Made by a program: the position numbers and the translations under genes
The notes under the pieces: generated by a model
Databases searched by the model: none
What the model was told of the DNA's origin: nothing
What the model saw: only the letters and a program-made list of their open reading frames with translations
Assembly (NCBI RefSeq): GCF_028769735.1
Contig: NC_088178.1
Location: 27,425,357 to 27,489,356, forward strand
Length of the DNA: 64,000 bases
From: Zonotrichia leucophrys gambelii
Taxonomy: Eukaryota; Chordata; Aves; Passeriformes; Passerellidae
Reading direction: 5' to 3'
Shown: positions 1 to 13,464 of the stretch, in pieces
Layout of the letters: each line of letters begins with the position of its first letter
Numbering within the stretch: position 1 is the stretch's first letter

Positions 1-66
1 TCTCCTGGGTGGGACACAGGATTCTCCTGGGTGGGACACAGGATTCTCCTGGGTGGGACACAGGAT
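1..66. repeat. 22-bp tandem repeat, three perfect copies at the window edge
   Basis: Copies lie at 1-22, 23-44 and 45-66. Each begins tctcctgggtgggacaca, and a partial fourth copy follows (67-73). The array starts at base 1 and so may be longer to the left. The perfect identity suggests recent expansion. It produces spurious open frames at 31-247. Confidence 0.95.
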
Positions 67-2348
67 TCTCCTGACCCCAGGTGCCAGCCAGCAGCAGGGA
101 TTTCCTGCCAGAAGGGTGGCACAGAACAGGGCTTGTTCACATGTCCCTTTTCAGCTCCTGACACACCAGCTAAGGAGATTATTGTCCTTAAGAGAGGGTT
201 TTTCACCTCAGTGTCTGCCTGCTGAGCTGCCCACTCACAATTCCTGAGTGCTCTGGCCATGACTCACCATTAAACTGCTTAAGCTTGTCCTGCTTAGCTC
301 GGGCACCTCAGCACCCCCAGCAGCTCCTCAGCTGCTCAGGAGCAGGAACAGTTATCCTGCAGTGGGCTGCAATCTGCTGAGATTTGGCTAAACCTTTCAG
401 CTCTGGAGGGGTGAGGGATTGAGTGCTTTTACAGCTTCTTTACTCCTTGCAAAGTAGGAGGGGGAAAGGAATTAGATGCAGAGGGAGGGTTTATTTTATT
501 TTCAGTGCCAGGCACAGTAAGGCATCCATGGCTTACCTGACATCAGGGCTGTCAGCAAAGGGTCCCTTTGGCCTCTGACAGCTCAAACTCAGCCTCATGT
601 AATGCAAGTGTCCTCACTTTTTGCCAAGAAAGACAAACCTTACAATAACTTTGAATGCCAGGTTGTTCAGATGAAACCTACAACAGCAGTTTGCACATCT
701 GATGTTTCTCAGTGGGCTGTCTGCAACTGGGCTACAAATATAAATTAAGTGTCTTCAGATTCTTCATTATCAATATTTTATATATCAATAAATTGTGACA
801 CAGGTATTACAGGTATGGTCAGGAAAATTACTTAGAGAATGGTATTTAATGTGTTCTCCCTATATTGTCTTTATTTTCTGTGTCTAGTGGATTTCCCAGT
901 GGCAGAGTGAGATTTTGGTCTAGCTCATACACCACAGGGAAAATATACTTTATATTCTGACTACAGGATTATCTCTTAAGCTAGTGATAATGCACAAGCT
1001 GGTAAAAAGGAAGCTTAACTTTCAAATCACATGGGAGAATTGCAAGATAAGCAGGTAGAAAGACACATTTTCATTTTATTCTATCTTTTTCAGCTATCTG
1101 AGGGCTTTGCAAAATTGAAACTGAAATTCCCATTATGCTTCTACTTAATTATGCTAACTGGTGTTCAGAAAATGAGTGCACTGTACCTGGTTTGATCTGA
1201 TTACTGCCTGGGAAAGTTTTACCCCCACTGTGCCTGGCTGTGATCATGGCTTTGGTCTCTCCAGCTTTCTTGACTATTGAGTGCAGTGAGATGGGTTTCT
1301 CTTTTCCCTTCCCTTTCCTTCCTTATTCCTTTCTCAGTATTCCTCCCTAATGTTGTCCTATACCTGACAGCATCCCAGGAAGTTAGGACAAAAACAGTAG
1401 ATTGGGCACATTCTCCTGTGCCTGACCATAATCAAAACTGGCTAAACCAAGGTGAATCCAGAAGCTACTTTGAGCCTTTGGTTGGCATCATGTTTCTGGA
1501 AAGTTCTTGATCAGAAGGCTTGACATGGCTGCAACACATTCAACACAGGGATGTTTGTAAAGAAAACAAAGCAAAACCCACAGCCAGACACGTTGCACAG
1601 TCATGCTCCAGGTCAGCTTGTACACCCTGATATATGAAGAATCAGTGTTGATTTTTGCATTGAATTCTCTGGACTTATATTGAACTCCCCAGGAATTTAA
1701 TGTTTCTGCTAGTAAATGTTTTTGCTGTTTTCCCTGTGTACATCTTTGCCTGGGATTGGAGCTGTGCACATTCCACAGCTGCTTGCATTCATATGGGTTT
1801 TGCAGAGAGAGTGCAGTGGGGAAAAGTACTGCTTCATGTCTGAAGTGAAATACCAAAATAGAAATTAAAAAATAAAGATAAAATAAATAAAAGATCAATT
1901 TAGGAGAGTACTAGGTGCACCTTTGGAAGTAAGTTATTTAAAGTATACTGATACTAAATGATGGTTGGTCTGTTGTTACACTGAGAAATTAATTGTGTGT
2001 ACATTGTTACCAAATCCTCCCTCTCCCTTTCCATGGTGCTGACCTGGGTCTGGAAGGCCACTTCAGGAGAAACTCTTGTCCCACGTTTTGCCCTGGCTTC
2101 TCCTAACAGCTGTGTTTGCAAACCTGGTCTCTGTGAGGAGGGGTCTGACATGGGTCTGGCCAGCAGTGCTGGTAAGCTGTCAGTGATTAGGGTGTCTCTC
2201 AAAGAAAGAAATTGAATTTCTGTGGCTTGAAGAATTTTCATCTAAGCAATCAAAAATTATGACTTTGCAAATTTACTGTGAATTGATTGGAAGCAATGAA
2301 GAGGAAGGAGAAGGGGGAAAGGACGAAGGTGACTTACAAGGCATTTGG

Positions 2349-2606
2349 AGGGGGCCTTTGGACAAAGGTCTGGAGTGACAGGACAAGGGGGAATGGTTTC
2401 ACACTGACCAAGGGCAGGGTTAGATGGGAAGAAATTCTTCCCTGTGAGGGTGGGGAGGCCCTGGCACAGGGTGCCCAGAGAAGCTGTGGCTGCCCCATTC
2501 CTGAAAATGTCCAAGGCCAGGAGGGGCTTGGAGCAGCCTGGGATAGTGGAAGGTGGAACTGGATGAGCTTTAAGATCCCTTCCAACCCAAATTCTGGGAT
2601 TCAATA
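2349..2606 (+). mobile_element. CR1 LINE 3' fragment, plus orientation
   Basis: The sequence follows the familiar avian CR1 3' region: tggagtgacaggacaaggg at 2371-2389, then gtgcccagagaagctgtgg, then ctttaagatcccttccaacc near the end, and a terminal attctgggattcaat. CR1 is a non-LTR retrotransposon, and most copies are 5'-truncated and dead, as here. This copy lacks the roughly 20-bp stretch that usually encodes 'gtccctgcccatggcagg' between the 'gtggaaggt' and 'ggaactggatgag' motifs. Overlapping open frames are by-products. Confidence 0.92.
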
Positions 2607-5600
2607 ATGACCTAACTGTGCTTTTCCATGTCCATCACCTTGTTCCTGGAACTGAGGCTGCAGATGACCTCACTCAGTGAGAGGAATGAGCTGACACCAC
2701 TGTACAAGAGGTAGATACTGGTCCTTATCTCTTGTGGCTTTCTTCTTCCTCTCCCCTTGTATTTATTTGTGAAGAGTTGCTGCAGGTTTTCTTTCAAGTC
2801 ACAAGTTACTCTCATCTGCTTCTTTTTGACTTTCTTTTTCCACATAATGTTTTCTCTTTAACATTTCATCCCCCTACACAGCATAGAGATGTAACTAGAT
2901 ACTGGAGGCTCCAGAGTGTATTCACTTCTTCCAGCTCTTCATCTCCATTCCATTTTGAGTTTGAATTTAAAACCTAAATTTTTAAGGCCATAACAGGCTT
3001 TTTGAGGTTTTCTCTTTGATTTGTATTTGCTTACATTCAGTTCAGTTTGATTTGGGCTGAATAGTTTTTTCCTCTGGCACCCCTTAGTTATCATCCATGA
3101 AATTAATTGGTTGGTCTTGGTGCTTGTGATTGCAGATAGGTGTTCCTATGGCAAAGCCTTCCCTGCAAGTGGGGTTTGTGTGTTGGGCACAGCTGTTGGC
3201 AGTAAATGATCAGCTGAATGCAGCGACTGTGAGGCCTGTGGGGCACTCTGGTTAAAGTGTGCACATCTATGGTTCACTTAGGAGCAGCATTGTATTTTTT
3301 TGCCTGTGTGGGTCATGTGTGGTGATAGAGTCCAGTGTTCAATGCAATGCCAAACAAATACATGGTTTTTTATAAAGCTGGCTTCTGTGGATGCAGCCAC
3401 GTTTGACTTTTGACATGTGGTCACATGAATTGAGAACATCAACTGTAAATGAAGGTGGAACAAAGAATCCTTTGACAAATATTTAGCAACTAGCTGAAAG
3501 ATGGCTCTGACAAAGTCTTCCTGAAGCCACTAAGCTAAATTTGAATATAACCTTCACTAAAAAGGAAAGTAATTCCTGGTTACTGGTTCTTTTAAAATAG
3601 CCAACTAAATTCACTCCTTTTGCTGTTATTTCCTTAGATTTTTTTCTTTACAATTTTCTTACAAAACATTATTGCAATAGTTTTTTACTTCTGTAGTTGC
3701 CGGTATGTTTTTGTGCAGTTTATTAAGTGGGTTCTGTAATTTTGGTGACTTTGGCTAAAAAAATTGGATGCTCACTGCCTGACTGTGTAGGTAGTTCTGG
3801 GAGGTAGATGCCTGCATGTGAGCTGAAAATGTGAGTACATAACTCCTTCACTTGGGAATTATTTTGCTGCAGGAGTTTGTCAGTACAAGACAACTGTACA
3901 TATATTGATGCTGTGGCAAACCAGTGTTAGAGCAGTGAGAACACAGCTCAAACACAGCAATGCAAGAACTGCAGGGAAGGGTTGCCCAGCTACAGAATTA
4001 GCCTGTTTGTATTTTTTTTTTTCCTAGAGATAGCAGAAGAAAAAAATGTTGTTTACTAATTTCTGGCTGAAAATGTTATTGTAGCTTGTGCCAAAACGAA
4101 AGGATGCATGTTATGTTTTCCTCATACTAATGACATTATATACCAGCTATTTCTAAAAAATACTAGTCCTGTTAAATCAGAGATGCTGAACTTCATGGTT
4201 TATTTTAAGTGGGTGGGGGATGTTGGACTAGGGACAGGTATTTGCTTGGTAACTGCCTCCAAATGAAGTGCAGTCTTCTATATTCTGTTTTCACAACTCT
4301 GCTCTTAATTTCATGTTTAAGAGGGAAGAAGTTTTTTTAGGGGAAAAAAAACCCCAAAACATGAATTGACTGTTTAGCATATTATTCCTCTGCCATTAAT
4401 AGCTAAAATCAATAATCAGTGAGTAGGTTTTTTTGCTGGCAGTGATCTTCCTGTATGTTACAGTTCACATCCTCAGTTAGAGCTGCTGTTTGATCCATCA
4501 CCCTTCCTCCTTCTGCACACCCATGACTTGCAGCTAGCAGTGGGATCATTTGCAGAAACAATTAAAACCTCTCTTTCCCTGGCAGTGGGGAGGAGTAGAG
4601 TGCATGTAGTGGCATCAGCTTGGCAGCAGCTCCTTTGCTGGTGCATGTCTTCTTCACTGCTTGCTGCCCTTGCAGCTGGCTTTTTGTCTTGTTGAATGTG
4701 AATATTTTTCCATTAAAATGAATAATAAATTCTGTGTTAAATGAGAATGACTCCAGGCTGTTGAGTTTGGAACTGAACTCTTGTTTAGAATTGTTTATAA
4801 ATGTTTCAACACTCTGTGTTATCACAATCCATACACAGTGCAGACACACATGCATAAGTTGTACTTCAGACTGAATCTGGTTTTTAGCTGCAGTTGCTGA
4901 TCAGGCAGAAGTGCCATTTAGAAACAGCACTCCCAGATGGCAAATTTGAAGCACCTGCACCTCAGAGCACGTCCTGCTTGGGCTGTCCCCTCTCCTCTGC
5001 AGTGGGACAAGGCTCCCAGCAGGCACACACTGTCCTCCCTGCCTTGTTCCAGCTTCTCCAGCTCTGATTCCACGTGCCTGCTCTGTCCCCCTGCAGCCCT
5101 GTCTGCCCTGGGCTCTGGTGCTTGCCTGCCTGTGGTGCCATGCCCAGGATGCCTCAGGGATTTAGGGATGCCTGCACCAGTGTCTGGCTGCTGCAGGCAG
5201 TTTTCTCCCCCCTCAGCAGCAGCTTTACTCCAAGAGTTTACTTTCCAAACCCCTCCTCTCCCCCTGCCCTTGTTCCTGACTCTGATAATTCAGCCAGTTA
5301 ATCTTTTACCAGTTGGAGTGCATGTTGTGTCAGAATTGATCAGTTTGCAGCCATGGCTCTGGCAAGGATGGAATTTCTGCTCATGGCCTATCTTGGGTGT
5401 CTGGAATAGCTCTATCACATGGCTTGGCATCCAGTGTGAAGTGTGGGAGATCCAAGTTGTAAATCCTTGCTTTGAGCTGGAGTAGGGCATGGGACATGGG
5501 TTTTTAGAGCCCTGTGAGTGTGTGCATAATTCCCTTTCTTCCTTTCACACAATGTGCATTTGTTTTCTGTAATTTAGATAAAGATGTATGTATTTTCAGT

Positions 5601-6734
5601 CCAATTAAGAAATCCCTCATTTTCCCTTCTTGCCTAGGAAGATTAAAATACATTGCACTACAGAATTCTTAAACTCTTTGACCCCAAGTATTTGGGAGTA
5701 CCTATAACAATGTCAAAGTGTTATTCTGTGGAGGTATAGCTGTTTAAGCAACCAAAGAAATCAGAGAGAGAGAGATGCAGAAAGGACACCCCATAGCACC
5801 CCATAAGAACCTCTGGAAAGCAGAAAGATTGTGAGTTCCTTTGCAAGGAACTTTGGAGGGTGAGTTGCAGGATGTGAATACAGCATTGGGAACGTTCCTG
5901 GATCTTTTCCACAATCCTTTTAATGTGGTCACAGACTCCTGACTGGGTGAAAATAAATTTGAATTAACTTCAGTGAGTGTTGAAAACATGGAGACTTTAA
6001 ATTTGTTTGGAAAAAGCATCAGGGCATGCTATGATTTTTTTTTTGTCTGTACTAATTAGTGATGACACAGCATCAAGATGGCAAAAAATGAATCATTTGG
6101 ATGTTCATGAAACAAAGTATTTTGAATGTCGCTAACATGTGGCTTTTGGGAATTCTTGAAGTAATAGAATAAGGATCCAAGGAGTATTTGATGAAACAGA
6201 TTTATTTGAAGAGGACAGTTATTCTTAATCCAGTTTATTTTCTGATTAAAGTAACAACCAAACTACTCCTTTTGCTTCTTGAAGGCTCTCAGGTGTGTTA
6301 ACAACACATAATGGTTTTTATTATCAAAATAATCAGGTTGAATGATATTGGGGCTAAATTATGGAGCACCTTGGCATTCATGTAGGAAGTTAAATTTGAT
6401 GTGAGTAGCAAGCACATATGTCTGGGAGGTGAGCTAAACCTGAGTGCTCAGGAGCAGACATCCAAAGGTTGTGTGTTTTATGTTAGAAAGTTGTAATCAG
6501 AGCATTTCTTTTTTTGAAGTCCATAGAAACCCAGTAAATTTTAGAACTTTTTCAAGGTTTAAACTCAAGAAGTTTTAAGACAGATTCTTGGCATGACCTA
6601 AAATGAAACAAAATTTTGCTTTTTTTGTACTTACCCAGTTGCACCTAAGTTTTTTGAATTCATTGATTCCATTTCAGCAAATTCTGGGCTTGTAAGATTG
6701 CGGTTTGATATCACAGAGTGTCAGAATTATGTTA

Positions 6735-6800
6735 CAGAATCATAGAATCACAGGATGATTTGGGTTGGAAGGGACCTTGAATGTAATCCAGCATTACTCC
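6735..6800 (-). mobile_element. CR1 LINE 3' end fragment, minus orientation
   Basis: The sequence acagaatcatagaatcacag followed by gatttgggttggaagggacc is the reverse complement of the CR1 3' tail with its short terminal repeats. Only about 65 bp of the element can be recognised. Confidence 0.88.
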
Positions 6801-7547
6801 TGGGAAAGCCTTCTTCCCTTTCATCATGGTCTGATACCTGTGGGTGGTGTGTGATTGTGTTTGTGGAAAAGTAGTTTTGAACTATGCAGGGTTAACATCA
6901 GCTGAAATCAAACTGAGCTTTGGAGATGGAAACAGGGAATAGAGCCTGGCCCAGGTGGTGTAACCAGCCTTTTCTGCACCATCATCTCCCTTCAGAAAAC
7001 AGCAGTGGAAACTCATTGTAAATGATCCATCTTGGTAGAAGAGTTTTTTAGGAGTTTGGGAATGGCTTTTCAGATCTACAAGCTTTGTTTGTGTGCTCAC
7101 AGAGCTCTTTGTTTTCTTCCTATGCTTATAATTAACATATACTAAATTTTAAATCTTAAATTTTAAGCATTTTAAAATCAAAAATGGCTTATTTTAGAAA
7201 ATTGAACATTTTTCAGGCAAATGTTTTTTGATAAAGTTGTTGACTTTGAAACTGCTCTGACACTGAGCAGCTGATGGGGAACAGAGACACCCCAGGTTAT
7301 GGATCTGAAACTTGTGCCTCCATGAACACTTCATGGGGAACTTTGTTTATCTACAATCAGTCTGTGCTGGGGAAAGGCTCAGCTCTCCACACAGTAAATC
7401 AGAGAGAGGAGCTGACTGGATGATCAGAGCAATGAGTTTGAAAAAATTGTCATTTTAACCTAAATATCAGGATTTTAATTGCACTAAAATAAGGGCATGA
7501 CCATGCCTGACCTCTAATATCTGCCTTTCTAAACATATTTTTATTAG

Positions 7548-7633
7548 AACTTGCCAGAATCGTGGGAGAAGGTTGGCTACTTCTTTGATCTTCCGGATTT
7601 CTTATCTTGGAAAGCCACAGGTGTCACTGCAAG
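7548..7633 (+). CDS. FGGY: FGGY coding exon 'A' (86 bp, phase 0 to 2)
   Basis: The translation begins [13 protein letters not shown] and continues through [15 protein letters not shown], with the last two bases (ag) completed by the next exon to give arginine. The [12 protein letters not shown] stretch is a strong match to human FGGY, where it sits near residues 170-181 in the first actin-like lobe. The acceptor is a T-rich tract ending attag at 7543-7547. The donor is gtatgt at 7634-7639. Human FGGY has one more residue between NL and the WxK motif (NLREICWDK from memory), so this species has a one-codon length difference there. The preceding exon must end in phase 0 and is not in the window. 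Confidence 0.95.
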
Positions 7634-8157
7634 GTATGTTAATTATAACAATATGGTTTTGTCTATTTTCTTATGCACATTTCTGCTTTAATTCATTCTG
7701 ACTGGACCTGCTGTTATGTACATCTGTCTGTAATTCAGCCAGCTCCAAAACATCTTGAACCTATCTCCTGCCCCCATTGTGCATTCCTGAGCACAGTTGT
7801 TCCTGGGAGCACTGGAATTCACAGATAGTGTGTTGCTTCAAAATGTCATTTTGGAGCATAAATATGATTGCTGGAGTTCCTGTGAAATACATGTCCAATA
7901 ATTCTTTGAAATCTATTTTGTTGACAAATTTATTGACTTTTTTGAGAATTGGAAATGCACACTTCTGTGCCATGTGGGAGGGCTCTGTAGTGGTCACTTC
8001 ACTGTAAAACATGACAGCTGTGCTGCTCCACAAAAGTACCCTAGAATTCTGACTGAGTAGTTGAACAAAACCTTCTGAGAGGAAACCCTTAAAAATCTGG
8101 ATTGAAGTGACCAACACAGGTGAGAGGCATTTGCAGATCCTTGTGAGAAGTGAGAAC

Positions 8158-8197
8158 CAGTATTATTTATTTAAAATCAGTATTATTTATTTAAAAT
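8158..8197. repeat. 20-bp tandem duplication
   Basis: Two identical 20-bp copies, 8158-8177 and 8178-8197, each beginning cagtattatttattt. AT-rich, perfect, and probably a replication-slippage duplication. Confidence 0.95.
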
Positions 8198-8872
8198 CAT
8201 GCCCCGTTCAGGGCAGCTTACAGTTATTTCCATTGCAGTTTGTGGAGTAGAATCTGTGCAAAATGTAGTCTCAAATGAAAAGTGGCCACAGGATAGTTTT
8301 AGTCTCTCTGGAAATCAAGATACTTTCTTATCAAATACAGTTCTTTTTAATTGAGTGCTCTATTTCTCCCTAGCTAGTTTTCCTGATTGACAGCTATTGT
8401 TAGAGCATTATACATTATATATTCCTTGCATTATACAGCAGGGAAGTGCTATGATTGACTTAAAAAATGCAAAAAGAGGAGTTGTGCAAGGACTTGCCAG
8501 ATGATAATTGATAAATGGCATCTTAAATCTTCTTCCTTTGGACTTTAAGTCAGATTTTGCAGTCTAACTCTGAATTATGTAACAGAAGAACAACTCCCAC
8601 CCCACAGATCTTGCAATCTAAACAGTCCTGTCACCTGACCCAACTCTACCTTCAAGAGGATAAATCCCTGGCTCCCAGATGATATTCCAGGGGCTGCTTC
8701 TTGTGAAAGTACTCAAGACTTTTAGAATTAGCACTCTCTGCTCAGGGCATGAGGAGGGGGAGGCTGTGAAAAGGGAGGGTGCAGTGATCCTGGCAGCTCC
8801 ATGGTCCTGCCTGCCTTTGGCTTTGTGTTCTTGGCTGCAATTTCCTGCAGGTGAAGCAGAGAATCTCTTTGA

Positions 8873-8900
8873 GAAAAAAAAACAAACAAAAAAAAAAAAA
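8873..8900. repeat. A-rich low-complexity run
   Basis: Runs of A broken only by two c residues (aaaacaaacaaaa pattern). No upstream retroposon body was recognised, so it is called low complexity rather than a poly-A tail. Confidence 0.85.
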
Positions 8901-11900
8901 GAGTTGTAGGGGACTGTACTCAAAATTTGAGGTGGCTGAATTTAGACTGGCAAGTTAATTTCCTTAGCAAGGACAATATGATTACTCAAAATCTTTTCAT
9001 TGCATTGATGAATGTTGTAAGGGAGAAAGGAATGTTGAGAAGACTCTCTGGGTAAAGTCTTCCCTCACACTTTGGTTCAGTGTCTTCAATTTTGAGTAAA
9101 ATAGCTCCTTGTAAATCCTTCATTGCTGTCTTTAATGTGCTCCCCTAAATCAAGCCCACTGTTTGGGCTCTAGTGGGTTTTCTTGTAGGGTAACAAAGAA
9201 GGAAGCAAAAGACAGGAATATAATAAACATTTAGCTGGAATCAAACCTTGTTTTTTTTTCCTTTCTCGCTTTACCCCATGTACACCTGTTTTCTGAGAAT
9301 TTTCTTGTAGGCTGGTGAAGTCACGTAATTTGTCCTGCATATGCTCATAATACAGGGGAAGTGTGAATTTATCATGTATGAGATTATTACCTCTTACCAC
9401 CCTTTCTGCCTTTGAGCACAAAGGAGTCTATTCACAGGGCAAGACAGTGTTAGTCACTGTGAATCATACAGAACTTGGCCCTGATAAAAGAACAATTTAT
9501 TTTTTTAAAATTTGTTTTGGTGATGGGGATTTTACCAAAATAAATGCAATTCTGAAGGCACTTTTATAGCAAAGACCTTGGTTCTTTAAATTTTTAAGGG
9601 GCTCTCTAAAACATTTTCTATGTATTTGACATTTAGAAATTATGTAAAGTCTCTTTGCCTTCAGTGAGGTCACTGTGCACAAAGTTAAGTGTGTGTGAGA
9701 TCAGAGTTTGATGTATTTGAAAAGCAGTTCTTGACGTGTGTTTCTAAGTATGAAATCCTATGTCCTTCACCTTCCATTCTGCTGGCTTGAACTGCCTTGT
9801 TGCCAAGTTTTTTTCCAGTAGATCTATAATAAACAATAAGTGTTTCTTACCTCTGAGGTAGAGGCTCAAACTTCTAGAATTTTTTACCTTCTGGCTTTAA
9901 AATTGCTCTGTATCTCACTGAACAGCATCCACTCATCAGTTGCAAAGGATGAGTTCCAAATTTTTGATTCCTATTGTTCTTGGAAAGCTGTTGCCTGTAA
10001 CGCTCCATATTTAATGTAGTTATGTTTTATTGTTTCTGCTTTGGGCTGATGAACAGCCATTGACTTGTCCTGAATGATCCAGGCAGCTGACTATTCTGCA
10101 TTAAAAGAAATGTTATTTAAAAATTTTAGATTTTAAATGCTAATTTAAACAATGAAATTAACATTATTTTAAATGTTAATTAAAAAAATTTAAACCTAGA
10201 ACTTCTCAGCTTTGCCCCCCAAGGCTGCAACAATGAGAATTGGTTTTGCCACTTGAATACTCAGTTGTCTTCTCTAGAAGTGCTGTGGTGGAGAGGAAGA
10301 GCTGTGACAGAATCTCAGCAGTGCTTTTTGGAGGCTCAGCACTCCTGCTCGTGCTGAGTGTGACTCACTGCTCTCCCTCCCCCAGGCAGGACCTCTGGTA
10401 ACCTTTCCTTTATAAGGTACTTTGGGCACAGCTATCTTCATAAAATCTCAACTCCTCTCTGGTTTAGTTACAGGCTACTGTGTTATGGATGGGGAGTTCT
10501 TACCAGAGATGCACATCTGCAACCCTGGTGTGTTCCTGGAGTCTTGTGAGGGATTACATTGCAGATAAGAATAGGGCTGAGCTGTTAAACTGGGTGGAAT
10601 CCACACACAAATTTCTCAAAGGTCATGTGTGTTTAGACCCAGAGTTCTGCTTCAGGGCCATTTCCAATCATAGGCAGCTCACTCACTGCAAAATGAGCTA
10701 GTGTGTACTGGAATTTAAGATGAATTCTGACAAAAGAGAGATTAGACCTGTGAAGGAGGATGTGGAAATGTAGGGAATAATGTCAGGCTGACATTATTGA
10801 GATAGAGGGTGTCCAGCATTGTGCTGGAGGAGCCACCTCCCAAAATGACCAAAAAACGTTGGAACAAGTAGAATTTATGCAGATTATTTATTGTACTCTA
10901 GCTATGTAGGGAAAATAATATGCTATTTAGTAGAGACTTCATCTCATCTACGAATTTGACCCAAATAATTTTCTTGTGAAAATACTTGTCCAATCAGTCT
11001 TCAGCTGCTTGCCATCATGACATGGAAAGGGTGGAACAGATGTTTCATATACTTCTCTTTTCTAAAAGATCTCCTTCTAACAGATCTCAGGATCATGAGT
11101 TTCTCAGTTTTATAAGGAAAAAATTCATACTGTTTATGGTAGTGATGGATTGCAAAGTGAAAAGCAAATGCTAGTAGTTGATAAAAAGCATTTCTGGGAA
11201 GCACATGACTAATATTTGTATCTCTGTGAGAGAAGGGGATCTCTCTTTAGTTCACAGTCTATTTTCAACAGGAAGATACTTGACAAATTGTTTTCTTTCA
11301 TTTATGAGTTCCTTGGCTTGTGCATGTTTAAGTAGTTGGCTCTTTATGTTAAGCAGTTAAAGTTTATTTGTAACCTGTTTTGAATAACGGATAATTGAGG
11401 CTGGAGATGGCTCCATGGCACTGATTGACTTCCAGAGAACTCCCTGGACATCAGAGTTGATGCAGAGTCCACTGGGATAAACAGGAGTAGACTCTGGTCC
11501 CTTCTTGAATTGTAGTAAGGGAAGCTTGTAATAAAACAATAAAGCTAGGGGGGTGCTGTAGAATCCAGGAATCTGGATTCAGATCTCTGCTCTGGGATTT
11601 GGACAAGTGAATTAAAATTTGTGTCTTTGGAGATGTTCAGGGAGCTGAATCCATGTGAGGATTTGATGTTTGTTCTTCATCTGTTAGACTGGTGCACCCA
11701 CACATTCTTGGGAGGTTGCTTACTTTTTACCACTGTGAGGTCTCCTGTGGCTGTGTCAGTGCAGCCCTCACCAAATATTTCATCCAGAATAGGCTGGAAA
11801 CTTTGAGGAGGGAGAGTGCTTTTAGAAGAGGAGCTTTAGAGGCGCTGTTGAAAAAACAAACCAGTGCGAGTTAAACCATTATCTGAAGGATGTCTGTGTC

Positions 11901-12977
11901 CTTTTCAAGGATTGGGCAATCCTTGCAGAGATGTGGTAACTGCAGCAGCACAGACACCACGGTTTGGGGCCAGCTGCCCTTCCCTTCCTTCCTAGCCCTG
12001 CCATGACTAATGGATGCCCTTTGGCTGGGATCTGGCGCTTGGATTCTTGTTGATATTTTGTGCCTGCTTCAAAAGATGCCCGGTCTAAAAATCAGGCCTT
12101 GTCTCTGGCAAGAAGGGGCCTAGGGAATATTTCAGAAAGCTGTTGTGATTAGTGCTGAGCCCATGGGGCAGTGACAGTGTCCTGAATTACACTCTGGTGT
12201 TGTGTCCTGTTTATGAAATGAAACCCAAGAGTTCAGACATGCAGACTTGTTTAGAGAAGTCTCTGGAGGAGAGAGAATTATCTTGAAAGGCTGCTTGGGA
12301 GGGGAGGGATGGTGTTTTTGTGGGTTGGACAAAGTACCATGAATTTCTTGTCCTGGAGCCAAAAGCAAGTGTCCCTGTGATGGTATGTTTGCCAAGTGAG
12401 AGAATTCTACTGCTATCAGGCTTTTAATAAATTCAAAACATGTTCTTTGGAGACTGGTGACACACAGACTGATCCAGAAAATAGGAAATGTGTAGCTGGA
12501 AAAGTTTTCAGGACTGTGAAGGGCAGGTGCAATGTGGGCTATTACTGTTAGATAATTTTTTTTAAATTTAAAAATGATACGTCCTTGAGTCTACCCAGTA
12601 ATCTGAAAGAATTCTGTGTGCTGGAGAAAAAAATTGTCGGCAGGTCTCGTTAGTGTTAGCCAGGAAGCACACAGGCAAACAGGAAGCTTTAGCTATTGTT
12701 ATTGTACAAGTGCCCTTTACAAAATATTAGCAAAAGAAGCTTAATGTGTTTTCCACAAGAACAGGAGCCCTTCAGAGTGTCTCACTGTATCTGCCCAGTG
12801 AAGAAAAACTGCACTGTCCCCTTCCAACAGCTTCAGACATACATTGAGAGGTTGCACTGCAGAGGCTTGCATTCAGATCTTCAAATATTTACTACTTAAT
12901 TTTTTGAAGTTGTTAGGATTGTTAATTAGCTGTGACAGTATCTAGCCCTTCATTTTCCATTGTGTTCATTTGCTGCT

Positions 12978-12992
12978 AAAAAAAAAAAAAAA
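12978..12992. repeat. poly-A run (15 bases)
   Basis: Fifteen consecutive As. No recognisable retroposed gene precedes it. Confidence 0.9.
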
Positions 12993-13441
12993 GCCAGCTA
13001 GGTCAGTATAGAAAGGATTGGGGGCAGGGGATGTATTCCTGGCAGTTTGCCACAGAGACACTGAACTGAGCCAACCATGAAGTCATCGTGAACTCAGGGA
13101 GTCTCACTAATCCAAGGCAATGTGTCTTAATTTGACAAAGCAAAGGCTGCTTGATAAGCAAGCCCAGCTAGAAATGCTGTGAAATGGGGGTGTTTGTTAA
13201 GTGGAGATTGTGGACGAGAAATGTGGTGATATGAAAGGAATCATCTTGGTTTCAGGTCCTTCCTCCCCCAAGCCCAAAGGCAGGCTTGGCTCCCTTCTCC
13301 CCTGCAGCTCGGGCTGTGCAGTGGCTTGATGTGAAATTTGAGAAACATATGTAGTTTTCTATTTCAGGAAAATGATCTCAGGGATTGAATGTGTGTTTTG
13401 TTGGCTGTTAAGCTCTGATCTTGCCTAGTGTGGTAGTTTGA

Positions 13442-13464
13442 GAGTGTGTGTGTATGTGAGTGTG
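13442..13464. repeat. interrupted (TG)n microsatellite
   Basis: gagtgtgtgtgtatgtgagt followed by gtg; a short imperfect TG repeat. Confidence 0.8.

Larger units (their letters stand above)
1..7547 (+). other. FGGY intron upstream of exon A (3' part only)
   Basis: Non-coding sequence left of exon A. It holds a 22-bp tandem repeat at the window edge, a CR1 3' fragment at 2349-2606 and a short reverse CR1 tail at 6735-6800. I looked for the preceding FGGY exon (the human QAPKLLWLK region) and did not find it, so the whole stretch is read as intron. Open frames at 1488-1898 (minus) and 4937-5485 (plus) look like chance. The latter lies in a locally GC-richer patch (about 4930-5300) that is not CpG-rich. 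Confidence 0.8.

Noticed and set aside
1488..1898. 136-codon minus-strand open frame with a hydrophobic start that looks like a signal peptide
   Set aside because: The hydrophobic run comes from an AT-rich taaaataaa stretch. No further support.
2257..2607. Open frames on both strands of 83-115 codons
   Set aside because: They lie in the CR1 fragment, which is its non-coding 3' region.
4937..5485. 182-codon plus-strand open frame starting with ATG
   Set aside because: Serine-, proline-, leucine- and cysteine-rich composition without domains, in a GC-richer intronic patch. No CpG island, splice context or family resemblance.
7761..8117. 118-codon minus-strand open frame right after exon A
   Set aside because: Overlaps an open plus-strand frame. 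No domain, no acceptor or donor arrangement, and not part of FGGY.
10157..10180. 9-bp inverted repeat attaacatt/aatgttaat
   Set aside because: Short arms in strongly AT-rich sequence, expected by chance.
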